The notes under the pieces are model-generated. The model had not been told where the DNA came from and searched no databases. It worked only from the letters and a program-made list of their open reading frames with translations. A stretch of 64,000 nt of DNA from an uncultured Bacteroidota bacterium. GTDB lineage: Bacteria > Bacteroidota > Bacteroidia > Chitinophagales > LD1. The stretch spans positions 62,001 through 126,000 of the forward strand of contig CAIOTH010000047.1 of assembly GCA_903861145.1 (NCBI GenBank), in the 5' to 3' direction. Both the position numbers and the translations under genes were made by a program. Shown piece by piece: positions 52,935 through 62,791 of this stretch (position 1 is the first letter of the stretch; each line of letters starts with the position of its first letter).

Positions 52935-54755
52935 TTATCCGGCCTTTACAAACCGGCGCACACTCATGGTACCATTAAACATAATGCGGAACAAATAAGT
53001 ACCGGCAGCCAGCCCAGATGAATTTAATTGAAGCTTGCCCTTGCCGCTGTTTACTTCTGCCGGTGCAAGTTGTTTAACCAATTTGCCTTGGGCGTCGTAA
53101 ATACTGAGGTCCATTTTGCCGCCTTGTGGGGTTTGGTAAGCAACATTCAATTCGTCTTTAACCGGGTTGGGGTAAACGCCGTCAATTTGTAAAGCACCAT
53201 TTACCGCGCTTATATTTTGAACACCGGTTACCGAATCGGCACCCAATTTTACAAAAGCGGCATACAGGTTTATCATACCATCGTTGGTGCGGCCATCGGC
53301 CCACACCGGTATTGCATAGCTGCTGGTTGAAAGTACGGCGTTATACTCGCCAATACCAAAGCCGCCATTTTGAGAACCAATTTGGCTAAATTCGGTTGGC
53401 ACGGTAGTAACTTTAATATCGGCAGCAAAAGTTTGGCCTCCGTCATCTGAATAGGTGAGGTAGATGTCGGATTTGTTATTTAAGGAATCATCCCGTCTAT
53501 CCCACCAAGTAATAATTAAGCGGCCGGTTGAAGAAACCGTGAGCGATGGGTAATATTGATCAGATGCAAGATTGGTGGTGTTGTCGTTTAACACGCGGGC
53601 AGCACTCCAGGTGGTGCCGCCATCGGTTGATTTCGAAAAATAAACGTCGTTACCGGTGTTGAGCTTTGTGGTAATGCCATTGGCGGTCCAAACCATGTAT
53701 AAATTGTTGGCATGCGCGCCGAGACTGTTATCGCAAGCAATATATGCGCAGGGATATAATCTTGAAGGAGTAACCCCCTCAATTGAATCGTTTGGTTCGG
53801 TGGAAGTAAAGCGGCCGAGTGCCAAATCGCTGATTTTTACTTCGGGATGAAAAGTAACACCACCATCGGTTGAAACCGCATGATACAGCGAATAATTAAG
53901 GCTATCAACCGTTGCAAAAAAACTAACATGCACATTGCCGTTATTATCTACCGCGTCGCTACCAAATTGTTCCATTTTATACGTGCCCGAATTAACAACA
54001 GCAGAGATGGTATCGAATATACCGGTAACCGGTGTTTTGCGGCGCAGGCCCATATAAGTGGCGCCGGTGTTACCGTCGGCACCAAAAAACGAGCAATATA
54101 GGTTGCCATAGTAAGGGGATGAAGGATTGTTATCGCCGGCAAGCCATTCTTTATCAAACGCCCCGCCACCACCAAAAATGGAAGATGGTGTGGTGCCAAT
54201 ATAATCGTTTACCGAATCGCGTTTCCAGGTACTACCGCCATCAAGGCTGTAGCTCCAGTACAAATCCCAACTGGTCTGAAATGTGGCATCGGCCCATAGG
54301 TTTATCCAGCTAAAGTAAAGTTTGCCCTGGTCGGTAAACGAAAAATTCGGATCGCCGCCGCCGAGTATTGTTGCGTTGGGGGTAACCGGTGCGGTTAAAA
54401 AGTTGCTTGTGCTCCAGGTGTTACCAAAATCGTTGGTGTAATAAATAAAATTAGTTTGTGTTGGCAACGAAAACTGGTTGGTGCTAACAAAATTAGATGA
54501 CACAACAATATTATTAGAATCGGTTGGGTTGATGGCCGCATGGACTTCAGATTGAATTTCGGTAGCGGTATGATTAACCAGCGTGTTGCTTGCGCTGCGC
54601 TCATTACCCTGCGTACCCACCGGGTGTTGCTGTTGTTGAGCGGCCTGGCGCCATTCGGTTTTTTCTTTCCAGGCATCTCTAACAGCCTGCTGCGCATTTT
54701 GGGCCGAAAGAAAACCAACAAATAAAAAAGCAGAAACGCTTGTAAAAAGTTTCAT
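52935..54755 (-). CDS. Secreted BNR/sialidase-fold protein with T9SS sorting domain
   Basis: 606 residues. Signal peptide MKLFTSVSAFLFVGFLSAQ. Several sialidase-like repeats follow with the Asp-box pattern S.DGG.TW (YSLDGGSTWKRDS, STDGGVTFHPEVK, KSTDGGTTWSAA, YSDDGGQTFAAD). The C-terminal part (YPNPVKDELNVAYQTPQGG to AAGTYLFRIMFNG...RRFVKAG) is a T9SS type A sorting domain, so it is secreted through T9SS and then attached or released. Catalytic residues of a true sialidase are not identified, so no glycosidase role is claimed. Confidence 0.9.
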   Translation of the reverse strand: MKLFTSVSAFLFVGFLSAQNAQQAVRDAWKEKTEWRQAAQQQQHPVGTQGNERSASNTLVNHTATEIQSEVHAAINPTDSNNIVVSSNFVSTNQFSLPTQTNFIYYTNDFGNTWSTSNFLTAPVTPNATILGGGDPNFSFTDQGKLYFSWINLWADATFQTSWDLYWSYSLDGGSTWKRDSVNDYIGTTPSSIFGGGGAFDKEWLAGDNNPSSPYYGNLYCSFFGADGNTGATYMGLRRKTPVTGIFDTISAVVNSGTYKMEQFGSDAVDNNGNVHVSFFATVDSLNYSLYHAVSTDGGVTFHPEVKISDLALGRFTSTEPNDSIEGVTPSRLYPCAYIACDNSLGAHANNLYMVWTANGITTKLNTGNDVYFSKSTDGGTTWSAARVLNDNTTNLASDQYYPSLTVSSTGRLIITWWDRRDDSLNNKSDIYLTYSDDGGQTFAADIKVTTVPTEFSQIGSQNGGFGIGEYNAVLSTSSYAIPVWADGRTNDGMINLYAAFVKLGADSVTGVQNISAVNGALQIDGVYPNPVKDELNVAYQTPQGGKMDLSIYDAQGKLVKQLAPAEVNSGKGKLQLNSSGLAAGTYLFRIMFNGTMSVRRFVKAG

Positions 54756-54826
54756 AGTCCGTTTGTTTTGAGAGAAGTGAAGATACAATTTCGGGAAAAT
54801 ATAATAGTTAAAAATACAGCCCTATA

Positions 54827-55402
54827 TCACTTTTTGTACCAACTCATTTCTTCAATATATTTCCAAACTGTATCAGGTAAAAAAAACTGCATCGAAATAC
54901 CTTTACGGATGTTATCGCGGATAAAGGTGGCCGATATGTCAAGAAACGGAAACTCATCCAACAGGCGAATGTTTTTATGATTGGGGTATGGGTTTTCGTC
55001 AAAACCGCGCCGGCGATATACATAAATAGTATACTTCAACAGCTTTTCGTAGTTCTTCCATTTGTGTAGAGTAACCAGGTTATCGCTACCCATAATGAGT
55101 GAAAACTCGTGTTGCGGGTATTTTTCGTGCAGGTAAACCAGCGTATCTATAGTATAAGATGGCTTGGGCAATTTAAATTCGATGTTTGATGACTTCAGGG
55201 TTGGGCATTCATCAATGGCCAGGTTGAGGAGCGTTAACCTGTCGCGGTCTTTAAGCAGGGTTTCTTTTGGCTTTAGCGGGTTTTGGGGCGATACCACTAA
55301 CCATACCTTATCTAAATCAGTGGTTTGACTGATGTAATTGGCAATTATCAGGTGTCCGTTGTGCACCGGGTTAAACGAGCCGAAAAAAAGACCGATTTTC
55401 AA
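54827..55402 (-). CDS. nadD: Nicotinate-nucleotide adenylyltransferase
   Basis: 191 residues. GLFFGSFNPVHNGHLIIANYI is the nucleotidylyl-transferase phosphate-binding motif with HxGH-type His. ISATFIRDNIRKGISMQFFLP is the C-terminal motif, close to ISSTxIR of the family. It makes nicotinate adenine dinucleotide from NaMN and ATP, an essential step in NAD synthesis. The start is a TTG at 55402; no ATG is in frame upstream, and the family N-terminus MKIGLFFGSFNP begins exactly there. Confidence 0.95.
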   Translation of the reverse strand: MKIGLFFGSFNPVHNGHLIIANYISQTTDLDKVWLVVSPQNPLKPKETLLKDRDRLTLLNLAIDECPTLKSSNIEFKLPKPSYTIDTLVYLHEKYPQHEFSLIMGSDNLVTLHKWKNYEKLLKYTIYVYRRRGFDENPYPNHKNIRLLDEFPFLDISATFIRDNIRKGISMQFFLPDTVWKYIEEMSWYKK

Positions 55403-55546
55403 AACGATTTTTTTGTATTTGAAATAAAAACACTACAAAGCACAACGCCGGCGCTAAAAAGCCGCTAACGAAATTAGGAATATCCTAGATTTGTCGCACA
55501 TCAGGCCTCGATTCTAAATTCTTGCATCTAATATCCCGTTTAAAAA

Positions 55547-56359
55547 ATGTCTGCTCCCGAAAAAATAACCAGCCTTCAAAACCCCAAAATCAAGAACTTA
55601 AAAAAACTTGAAAAGGCATCTGAACGCCGGGAGCAGAACCTGATACTAATTGAAGGCCTACGCGAAACCGTTTTGGCCCAACGTGCCGGTTATACTATAA
55701 CCAGCATCTTTATTTGCGAAGAGATTTTGAAAGAAGACGAGCGCTATAATTTAAAAGCGCTGCTTGCTGCCGGTTCCGGTATCTCGGTTTTCCATATCTC
55801 GAAAGAGGTGTACGACTCATTAGCTTATCGCGAAACTACCGAAGGTATTATATCAACTGCCCGGCCCGGCGACCATAGCCTGGATAAAATGAAGCTTGGC
55901 AAAGCACCTTTGATACTGGTTATTGAAGGCGTTGAAAAGCCCGGCAACCTCGGCGCTATGCTGCGCACCTGCGATGCTGCGCATGTTGATGCTGTTATTA
56001 TTTGCGATGGCAAAACCGATGTGTACAACCCCAACGTAGTGCGCTCAAGCCTTGGTACTGTGTTTACGCAGCAAATAATTGTTTGCGAAACACCCCAGGC
56101 CATTCAATTTTTAAAGACCAACGGCATTAAAATTTTTGCGGCGGAGCTTACCGGTGCTCATGTATATTTTTCGGAAAATTTTAAACAGCCTTCGGCTGTT
56201 GTTGTGGGTACCGAGGCCACGGGGCTGAGCGCTGCATGGATTAATGCTGCCGATGCACGCATAAAAATACCCATGCTGGGTCAAATAGATTCTCTAAACG
56301 TTAGCGTTAGCGCCGCTGTATTATTGTTTGAAGCAGTAAGGCAAAGAACAAACAGCTAA
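55547..56359 (+). CDS. TrmH/SpoU family RNA methyltransferase
   Basis: 270 residues. An N-terminal substrate-binding domain (SLQNPKIKNLKKLEKASERR). The SPOUT domain has motif 1 VIEGVEKPGNLGAMLRTCDA, motif 2 VVVGTEATGLSAAWI and motif 3 IPMLGQIDSLNVSVSAAVLLFEAVRQ, including the knot. The family makes 2'-O-methylations on tRNA or rRNA ribose; which site is unknown. It is divergent from nadD. Confidence 0.92.
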   Translation: MSAPEKITSLQNPKIKNLKKLEKASERREQNLILIEGLRETVLAQRAGYTITSIFICEEILKEDERYNLKALLAAGSGISVFHISKEVYDSLAYRETTEGIISTARPGDHSLDKMKLGKAPLILVIEGVEKPGNLGAMLRTCDAAHVDAVIICDGKTDVYNPNVVRSSLGTVFTQQIIVCETPQAIQFLKTNGIKIFAAELTGAHVYFSENFKQPSAVVVGTEATGLSAAWINAADARIKIPMLGQIDSLNVSVSAAVLLFEAVRQRTNS

Positions 56360-56432
56360 ATAAAAATATATTCTTCGCGGCCGTTGTGTTTTACCTTGGT
56401 GGGCTTTGTGTTAAATGGCCTTTAGCGGTATT

Positions 56433-57680
56433 TTAAAACTCCTTATCAGCAAAATCCCACTTTTCAAAAATGGGTTTGTGCTTGCGGTTTCGCTTGAGCT
56501 CATCGGCATAAATGTCGTTGCACAGGTTGCGGAAAAACGGCATGGCAACGGTTTCATACTCGTACACATCATCATTCAAAATCTCATCCTTGTTTACGTA
56601 CATGCTGCAGCTTAAAAAAAACTCGACATGGTTGATAGTATCAACAAAGTAGCTGCAATCGGTAACAAAACCATAAGCCTGGCCAACCTTATTGAAAATG
56701 CGGATACCCTCTGGCGCGCAGCCAGATTCTTTGGCGGTCATAAAAAATTTGAACTTGTTATCCTGGCATTCGGCGGTATCATATTTGGGTAGCACACACT
56801 CGCGCAGGTACATGCCCATGTATTTATGAATAAAAGTGTAGTCCTCCGGTAACAGGTGTATTTGGTGTTTGCGGGTTTGCAGTTTGGGCAGGGTAAGTTG
56901 CACCAACAGCTTATGCAAATCCCACAACGAAATAAAATTGTTGTGGTTAAAATTTTTAGGGGGGTCCATCACCGTGCCGTTTAAAAAACCGCGGCCCACT
57001 ACAGTGTTCATGTTTTTTATAACCGGTTGGTCGTGATTAATAGTGGCCGGCTGAACGTATTTTAATTTACCGGTTTTGCGGTCGTAAAAATCGACGGCGC
57101 TAGTAATTTGGTTCTGAAAACTATCGCAGGCTGCAAAGCGGTTGGTAATAACAGCGCTGGTATAGCCCAGCTCGTGCGCACGACGGTTAAAATAAGCCTG
57201 CCCTAAAAAATCGTACAGCGGGTTAAAGGCGTGGTTATTGCTAATCAGCAACATTTCCTTAATCATTTGCGCAGGTGTGCTAAAGTTGGCGCGCTTCTGG
57301 TAATTGGTTTCGTACACATCGCCACAAGCATCGCCCGAAACCACCAGCGAATCGTAAATGCTGATGCCGTATTTCTTTTTTAGGTTATCAATTTTTTCCA
57401 TTGCCAGCGGTATCTCCAACAACTTAATCATGCTGGCGGGGTAGTAGTAGTATTTACCGGTATCGAGGCACCAGGTAGTAACGTGGGGCTGGTTTTTACC
57501 ATCGCGCTCAATACGCGTGTAAACTATTTGCAACCGGTAGTTTTCTTTATGCTGCAAAACCGAATTAAACTGCTCGGGGTGCTGGTGCATAATCTCCAGC
57601 AAAGCGTTATCGCTTTTTTGCTGTGCGCTGCAAAAGGCGAAGGAGAGGAGGCAGAGTGTAAGAGCGTAAATGCGATTCAT
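56433..57680 (-). CDS. Serine hydrolase, class A beta-lactamase/PBP-like fold
   Basis: 415 residues. Signal peptide MNRIYALTLCLLSFAFCSAQ. The S-x-x-K motif is PASMIKLLEIPLAM (Ser83, Lys86). SNN at 147-149 fits the SDN position. The KTG position reads KVGQAYG, so the third motif is degenerate. The length is larger than a class A beta-lactamase. A DD-peptidase-like or other penicillin-recognising enzyme is more likely than a drug-resistance enzyme. Cotranscription with the lipoprotein gene 56 nt upstream is possible. Confidence 0.82.
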   Translation of the reverse strand: MNRIYALTLCLLSFAFCSAQQKSDNALLEIMHQHPEQFNSVLQHKENYRLQIVYTRIERDGKNQPHVTTWCLDTGKYYYYPASMIKLLEIPLAMEKIDNLKKKYGISIYDSLVVSGDACGDVYETNYQKRANFSTPAQMIKEMLLISNNHAFNPLYDFLGQAYFNRRAHELGYTSAVITNRFAACDSFQNQITSAVDFYDRKTGKLKYVQPATINHDQPVIKNMNTVVGRGFLNGTVMDPPKNFNHNNFISLWDLHKLLVQLTLPKLQTRKHQIHLLPEDYTFIHKYMGMYLRECVLPKYDTAECQDNKFKFFMTAKESGCAPEGIRIFNKVGQAYGFVTDCSYFVDTINHVEFFLSCSMYVNKDEILNDDVYEYETVAMPFFRNLCNDIYADELKRNRKHKPIFEKWDFADKEF

Positions 57681-57736
57681 AGGCAGCTTTCTTCAAAGCA
57701 AACAACTACTTGGACTAAATGGTTTAAACAACCTAC

Positions 57737-58957
57737 TTACTTAGCAATCCTCTCCGCCTTCATCAAATTCTGATTATTGATATTGCCCCAGTGGTAACCT
57801 AATGAGAAGTTAAGTGGTTTTACTGCTAAAGTATCTGCCGCGTAGGCTTTAGCCAGGCTTTCGTCATACACGCCTTTAAAGTCGCGCACCGGCGTAACGT
57901 AATGGCCGTATAGTTTTACTTTCCAAACTTTTTTGTCGATGTAAGTAAAACCAATACCTGTGTCATCCTGCAAAATAGATTTGCTTTTTGCCAAACACAC
58001 ATCGCGAATAGCCGAGAATGTTTTGTAGTTCATTAAGTACGAAGCCGACTTGGCATACATGTAATGATCGGGCATGTTAATGAGGTACGTTTGCAGCGTT
58101 TTGTTTTGCTTTAATGATGGCAGTCCCTCAAAACCCTCGTCGCCCAGGTTAGCGCGGAAGTAAGTTATTTTACGTAGCGTATCGGTGCCCTGTGTGCGGA
58201 AATAAATTTCGATAAAGTCGTTCACATGGTTAGGTACCGAATCGGCAGCCAATTGGCTGGTAGTGCCGTTATCATTTAAATGGCATTTGTGAATGGCCAC
58301 CACGCTATGCCCGGTGCGCTCTAAAAACACCACCAGCAAAGGCGTAACACCATTTACTTTAACCTTCTGCAGGTCGTTCATCATTTTATGGGTAATAAAA
58401 TAACTCTTCTCAAAAATATCCTGCAACGAAGTGTAAACCGAGTTAAGATAATACGCCGATTGTGCACTATCCATTTTCTGAATGTTAGGTATATCGCCCG
58501 GTCTTTCCATGGCAATCATCACGTAATTGTTGGCATTAGGGTAAAACGCCAGTGCATGCAAAATATCGGGGCCCGAGAAAGGATAGAACAAAGTAAGCGG
58601 ATGCTCCTGCTCGTTCTTCAATTCGGTTTTGGCCCAGCTGCGCATAAGGCTTAAACGGTTTTGGTCAATCTTTAAAAAGTTAGCGTCCATTTCGGTAGCG
58701 TACTTTTTGTACAATTGGTTATTGATAATTTTTGACGGAATGTTTTTAGCATTCATAGGCTGCATGCCGGCTAAAAACAGGGCATAGTCGTTTAAAAGCG
58801 TATCGTGGCTTACTGCTACTGCCGAGGTATCGGTAGTAGTAGCAATAACCTGGTTAGGATTGGTAACCGGTACCACTTTTGTTTTAGCGGGCCCTGACTG
58901 GCAGTTACAAGCCGCGCAAATAAAAACTACTAAACATAACTGGAGCAAGTACTTCAT
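57737..58957 (-). CDS. Lipoprotein of unknown function
   Basis: 406 residues. Lipobox in LVVFICAACNCQ (Cys17). A Pro/Thr/Val-rich linker of about 30 residues precedes a compact domain. HPLTLFYPFSGPDILHALAFYPNANNYVMIAMERPGD is a recognisable block, followed by LVVFLERTGHSVVAIHKCHLND and the C-terminal FSLGYHWGNINNQNLMKAERI. Unrecognised, with no catalytic motif seen. It is exported to the envelope. It is followed after 56 nt by the serine hydrolase gene and could be its partner. Confidence 0.75.
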   Translation of the reverse strand: MKYLLQLCLVVFICAACNCQSGPAKTKVVPVTNPNQVIATTTDTSAVAVSHDTLLNDYALFLAGMQPMNAKNIPSKIINNQLYKKYATEMDANFLKIDQNRLSLMRSWAKTELKNEQEHPLTLFYPFSGPDILHALAFYPNANNYVMIAMERPGDIPNIQKMDSAQSAYYLNSVYTSLQDIFEKSYFITHKMMNDLQKVKVNGVTPLLVVFLERTGHSVVAIHKCHLNDNGTTSQLAADSVPNHVNDFIEIYFRTQGTDTLRKITYFRANLGDEGFEGLPSLKQNKTLQTYLINMPDHYMYAKSASYLMNYKTFSAIRDVCLAKSKSILQDDTGIGFTYIDKKVWKVKLYGHYVTPVRDFKGVYDESLAKAYAADTLAVKPLNFSLGYHWGNINNQNLMKAERIAK

Positions 58958-58995
58958 GAACGGGGAATTGATTTTATGGTTTAAATAATGCTTGT

Positions 58996-60360
58996 TTATT
59001 TTTTGTGTTTGTGCGTATGACTATGCTTTACCTCTTCCACTTTAGCGTGCTTAACATGCTCCTTCACCAATGGCACCGAAAAATGATTGGCCACAAAATA
59101 CACCACCAAACCCACAGCTACAACGCCAATACCAATCAGGCTGGGCATTAGGTGGCTGGTCATCCAAAAGTACATAAACCACAAGTTGGCGGCAATAAAA
59201 AACAGCGGCGTTAATGGGTAACCAAAAGTTTTATAAGGGCGCTCAAGTTTTGGCTGGGTAAAACGCAGCACCAGCACGCCCAATACCGTAAGCGTAGCAA
59301 ACAGCGTCAATACAAAAGTGGTGTACCCCAAAATAGTTTCGAACGATGAGGTATATAAAATAATAAGCGCCACTGCACTTTGAAACCAGATAGCCGTAAC
59401 CGGTATGCCGTTTTTGTTGCGATGGCTGATAATTTGAAACACCGAAAAATCTTCGCCCATGCGCTGCAATACCCGTGGCCCGGCAATAATCATACTACTG
59501 ATGGTTGAAATAAGCAGCATGCTGATAATAAGGCTTATCACCCTCCCGCCGTTTTCGCCAAAAATGTACTTGGCTGGTATGAAAGCTACATCGGGTACAC
59601 CGGTCATTTCTTTAGCAGGTGCTACATATAGAAAAACGAAATTCAGTAGCACATATAACAGTGTAACGATAGCGGTACCCGAGATAATAGAAAGTGGAAT
59701 ATTACGGGTAGGTTGTTTTATTTCGCCGGCGATGTAGCTACTGGCGTTCCAGCCGCTATACGCAAAATTTACAAACACCAGCGCCGATGCAAATGCGCCA
59801 CTTAATACCGAAACAGCTGTAGCTTGTGTAGGCACAAAACTAACCGGTTGTGGATGCACCAACACTAGCCCACAAGTAACAAAAAGCAGTATGAGAACAA
59901 TTTTAAGCCCGGTAGCGGCAGATTGAAAACCACCGCCAATGCGATAGTCGATAGACTGAACAATGGTGATGAAAATAATAACTGCGGCACCAATAATGCG
60001 GGCATCGTAACCGGGTATTACGTTGGCAAAATAGGTTCCCAATAAAAAAGCAGCCATAGCAATAGGCGCACTAAAACCAATAATAGCGCTAACCCAACCC
60101 GATAAAAAGCCAATCGATGGGTGAAATATTTCCGTTAAAAAATTGTACTCCCCACCGCTACGAGGCAGTGCGGCGCCCAACTCGCTATAAGCAAAAGCCC
60201 CACACAAGGCAATTACCCCACCCACAGCCCACAAAATAATAATGGCCGAAAAATCGTGAATGCCCAATAGCTGAAAGCCCAAACTACCAAATACACCGGT
60301 GCCAATCATATTGGCAATTACAACGGCGGTGGCGGTATTGAGGCTGTATTTTTTGGTCAT
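58996..60360 (-). CDS. Amino acid permease, APC superfamily (with His-rich tail)
   Basis: 454 residues. About twelve membrane helices. TATAVVIANMIGTGVFGSLGFQLL is the APC N-terminal motif with the GTG unwound helix. PRSGGEYNFLTEIFHPSIGFLSGW and SGWNASSYIAGEIKQPTRNIP are typical of the LAT-like group. The C-terminal tail after the last helix is basic and His-rich (KHAKVEEVKHSHTHKHKK). Substrate unknown. ATG 60360 is chosen; the frame from 60381 has an unneeded prefix. Confidence 0.9.
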   Translation of the reverse strand: MTKKYSLNTATAVVIANMIGTGVFGSLGFQLLGIHDFSAIIILWAVGGVIALCGAFAYSELGAALPRSGGEYNFLTEIFHPSIGFLSGWVSAIIGFSAPIAMAAFLLGTYFANVIPGYDARIIGAAVIIFITIVQSIDYRIGGGFQSAATGLKIVLILLFVTCGLVLVHPQPVSFVPTQATAVSVLSGAFASALVFVNFAYSGWNASSYIAGEIKQPTRNIPLSIISGTAIVTLLYVLLNFVFLYVAPAKEMTGVPDVAFIPAKYIFGENGGRVISLIISMLLISTISSMIIAGPRVLQRMGEDFSVFQIISHRNKNGIPVTAIWFQSAVALIILYTSSFETILGYTTFVLTLFATLTVLGVLVLRFTQPKLERPYKTFGYPLTPLFFIAANLWFMYFWMTSHLMPSLIGIGVVAVGLVVYFVANHFSVPLVKEHVKHAKVEEVKHSHTHKHKK

Positions 60361-60411
60361 ATGGGTAAAAAGGGCGCGCAAATGTAAAAAATGCTATCTG
60401 ATAAGCCCTAA

Positions 60412-61443
60412 CTACTTACCGTAAACATTAACAACCCGTAAAACCCCGCGAGGGTTGGCTTTATTGGCGGCGGTCTCACGGGCCTTAATTACAAAGCGGT
60501 GCGAGCGAAGGGTTGTTACCCGATATGATTTGTTACGATGCACATGACCCGCCAGCCAAAATGCCAGATGGCTTTTGTAAGGCAAAAGTGCCCGAGTCAG
60601 TTTATCATATTGATTTGTTGGCAAGCCATTGAATATTGACATAAAATCGTGGTTGGGCGGCTGGTGCGTGCAAAGAAAAATATTGTGATAACCCGTATCG
60701 GGAAAAGTGGCGAGGGAATGCATGAGCCAGTCGAACGAGGCGTTTGGAAAATCGTTGAGGCGGGGTTTCGGGCCATGGTCGGTTTTGGGCCGGCCATAAA
60801 TAAAACGAGGGTTGAGGTCAAAAAAAACAAACTCGAAGCCCTGGTATTCAAACATAAAATTTTGAAAAAACTGCATGTGCTGCGAGTAGGGACTGTATAC
60901 CCCTATTTGCCTGAAACCATCATCCCATCGCTGGACAAAATGCCTAAGGGTGTCGAACTCAGACTTAAAAACTACATTACAAAGCGAATCGCCAAAGGCT
61001 GTAGCGGCATGTAAATTTTGCGTGTGCGAAACCACATCGTGATTACCAATTTGCGGCACAAACGGGACGGTTAATGAACTTAATATTTCGTTGGCTTTGT
61101 CAAATTCAGATTGTTCCCCACTATCAGTTAAATCGCCGGTTACTATTACAAAACGAATACCTCTTTTTTTCGCGTTTGCATTAACCCAATTAACCGATCG
61201 GCGCAATCTTTCAGCAGCGTAACCCACATCTCCCTTCGGCATAGTATCGCCTAAAAACCCCGACGTGCCATAATCATCTATATGCTCTCCAACGTGGATA
61301 TCGGAAAGATGCACGAAAGAAAATTTGTACCTGGCACCGGGCGTGTGTTTATTTAAGTTAGAAACCACAATACGCTGCGCCGATAATTGCACAGCGCAAC
61401 CGCCAACTATAAAGAGTGTTAAAATGCAAACGCGCAGAATCAT
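60412..61443 (-). CDS. Secreted metallophosphoesterase
   Basis: 343 residues. Signal peptide MILRVCILTLFIVGGCAVQLSAQ. Calcineurin-like motifs FVHLSDIHVGEH (DxH), IVTGDLTDSG (GDxxD), QIGNHD (GNHD), and later LCTHQP and WLAGHVHRN (GHxH). Two-metal hydrolase acting on phosphoesters in the envelope or outside; substrate unknown. It shares its strand with the permease downstream (51 nt gap). Confidence 0.92.
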   Translation of the reverse strand: MILRVCILTLFIVGGCAVQLSAQRIVVSNLNKHTPGARYKFSFVHLSDIHVGEHIDDYGTSGFLGDTMPKGDVGYAAERLRRSVNWVNANAKKRGIRFVIVTGDLTDSGEQSEFDKANEILSSLTVPFVPQIGNHDVVSHTQNLHAATAFGDSLCNVVFKSEFDTLRHFVQRWDDGFRQIGVYSPYSQHMQFFQNFMFEYQGFEFVFFDLNPRFIYGRPKTDHGPKPRLNDFPNASFDWLMHSLATFPDTGYHNIFLCTHQPPNHDFMSIFNGLPTNQYDKLTRALLPYKSHLAFWLAGHVHRNKSYRVTTLRSHRFVIKARETAANKANPRGVLRVVNVYGK

Positions 61444-61528
61444 ACTTACAAAGGTGTAAGAAAAAATAAATACCCACCGCGCCCTTTTGCTACATAGGCA
61501 ATTAATCGGTTTTGTATTCCTTTGCGGT

Positions 61529-62791
61529 ATGGATGAGGTGAAAAGGAATGACCCCTATGCAGTTTTACGGATAGCAGAATTTCGAAATTTTCAATTATCG
61601 CGCTTTAGCCTAACCTTTGGTATACAACTGGCCGAAACCATTTTGGGCTGGAAAGTATACGAGATAACACACGATAAACTGGCCCTTGGCTTAATTGGTT
61701 TAAGCGAGGCCCTGCCTTTTATACTTACCGCTCTTTACTCCGGCCACGCCGCCGATACCTATAACCGCTACCGCATTGTAAGGCGTACCATGTTTGCTAT
61801 GCTGCTGTGTTTTGCCGGTATTACGGCCCTTATGTTTAACGATGCACAGTTGCTGCATACCGTAGGTATTTGGCCCATTTACTTTTTAATAGGCTGCTCG
61901 GGTATAGCAAGGGCGTTTATGGCGCCGTGCCTGCAAAGTATTGTTCCGCAAATATTGCCGAGAGAGTTGTATGCCAACGGCGCTACCTGGGGCAGCAACG
62001 TGTGGCAAACAGCGGCCGTAACCGGCCCGGCCGCCGGAGGGATTATTTATGGATTGCTAAAAACCCAATACCACAACGGCGCTGCCGAAATTGCTTCGTT
62101 CTCAATAGCCCTGGTGCTTTTAGGTGTTTCGTGGTATGCATTTAGCCGGTTGAAGGTGAGGGAAAACCCACCCAAAGAAAAAATTGAAACTCTGCTGGAA
62201 TCGCTAAAGGGCGGACTGCGGTTTGTTTTCAATAAGCAGGAAATGTTATCGGCTATCTCTCTTGATCTTTTTGCTGTGTTGTTTGGTGGTGCGGTGGCTT
62301 TGCTGCCGGTGTACGCCAGCGATATTTTGCATACCGGCCCGGCAGGCTTAGGCTTATTGCGCTCTGCTCCATTTTTAGGCTCGGTGGTTATGGGCTTGTT
62401 TTTGGCCTTTAACCCGCCCACTTTAAATGCAGGAAGAAATCTATTGATAGCGGTTACCGGTTTTGGATTAGCCACTATTGGGTTTGCGGTGTCTACCAGT
62501 TTTGCACTATCGTTTGTAATGTTGTTTTTAACCGGTGCTTTTGATAATGTAAGCGTGGTTATTCGCCAAACAATTTTGCAGGTAATGACACCTAATCACA
62601 TGCGCGGAAGGGTTAGCGCGGTTAATCAAATTTTCATCTCCTCTTCTAACGAAATAGGCGCTTTTGAATCGGGGCTTGCAGCAAAAATTATGAATACGGT
62701 TCCCTCGGTAATATTTGGGGGATGTATGACTTTGGTAGTGGTAGCAACCACCTATGTGCTGGCGCCGAAGATGAGGAAGCTGAAGCTTTAA
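61529..62791 (+). CDS. MFS transporter, EntS-like exporter group
   Basis: 420 residues. Twelve membrane helices. FRNFQLSRFSLTFGIQLAETILGWKVYEITHDKLALGLIGL is the EntS/MFS_3-like N-terminus, and GHAADTYNRYRIVRRT is the MFS motif A loop. It probably exports small molecules; substrate unknown. Starts at ATG 61529. The 3' end overlaps the antitoxin stop by 4 nt. Confidence 0.88.
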   Translation: MDEVKRNDPYAVLRIAEFRNFQLSRFSLTFGIQLAETILGWKVYEITHDKLALGLIGLSEALPFILTALYSGHAADTYNRYRIVRRTMFAMLLCFAGITALMFNDAQLLHTVGIWPIYFLIGCSGIARAFMAPCLQSIVPQILPRELYANGATWGSNVWQTAAVTGPAAGGIIYGLLKTQYHNGAAEIASFSIALVLLGVSWYAFSRLKVRENPPKEKIETLLESLKGGLRFVFNKQEMLSAISLDLFAVLFGGAVALLPVYASDILHTGPAGLGLLRSAPFLGSVVMGLFLAFNPPTLNAGRNLLIAVTGFGLATIGFAVSTSFALSFVMLFLTGAFDNVSVVIRQTILQVMTPNHMRGRVSAVNQIFISSSNEIGAFESGLAAKIMNTVPSVIFGGCMTLVVVATTYVLAPKMRKLKL

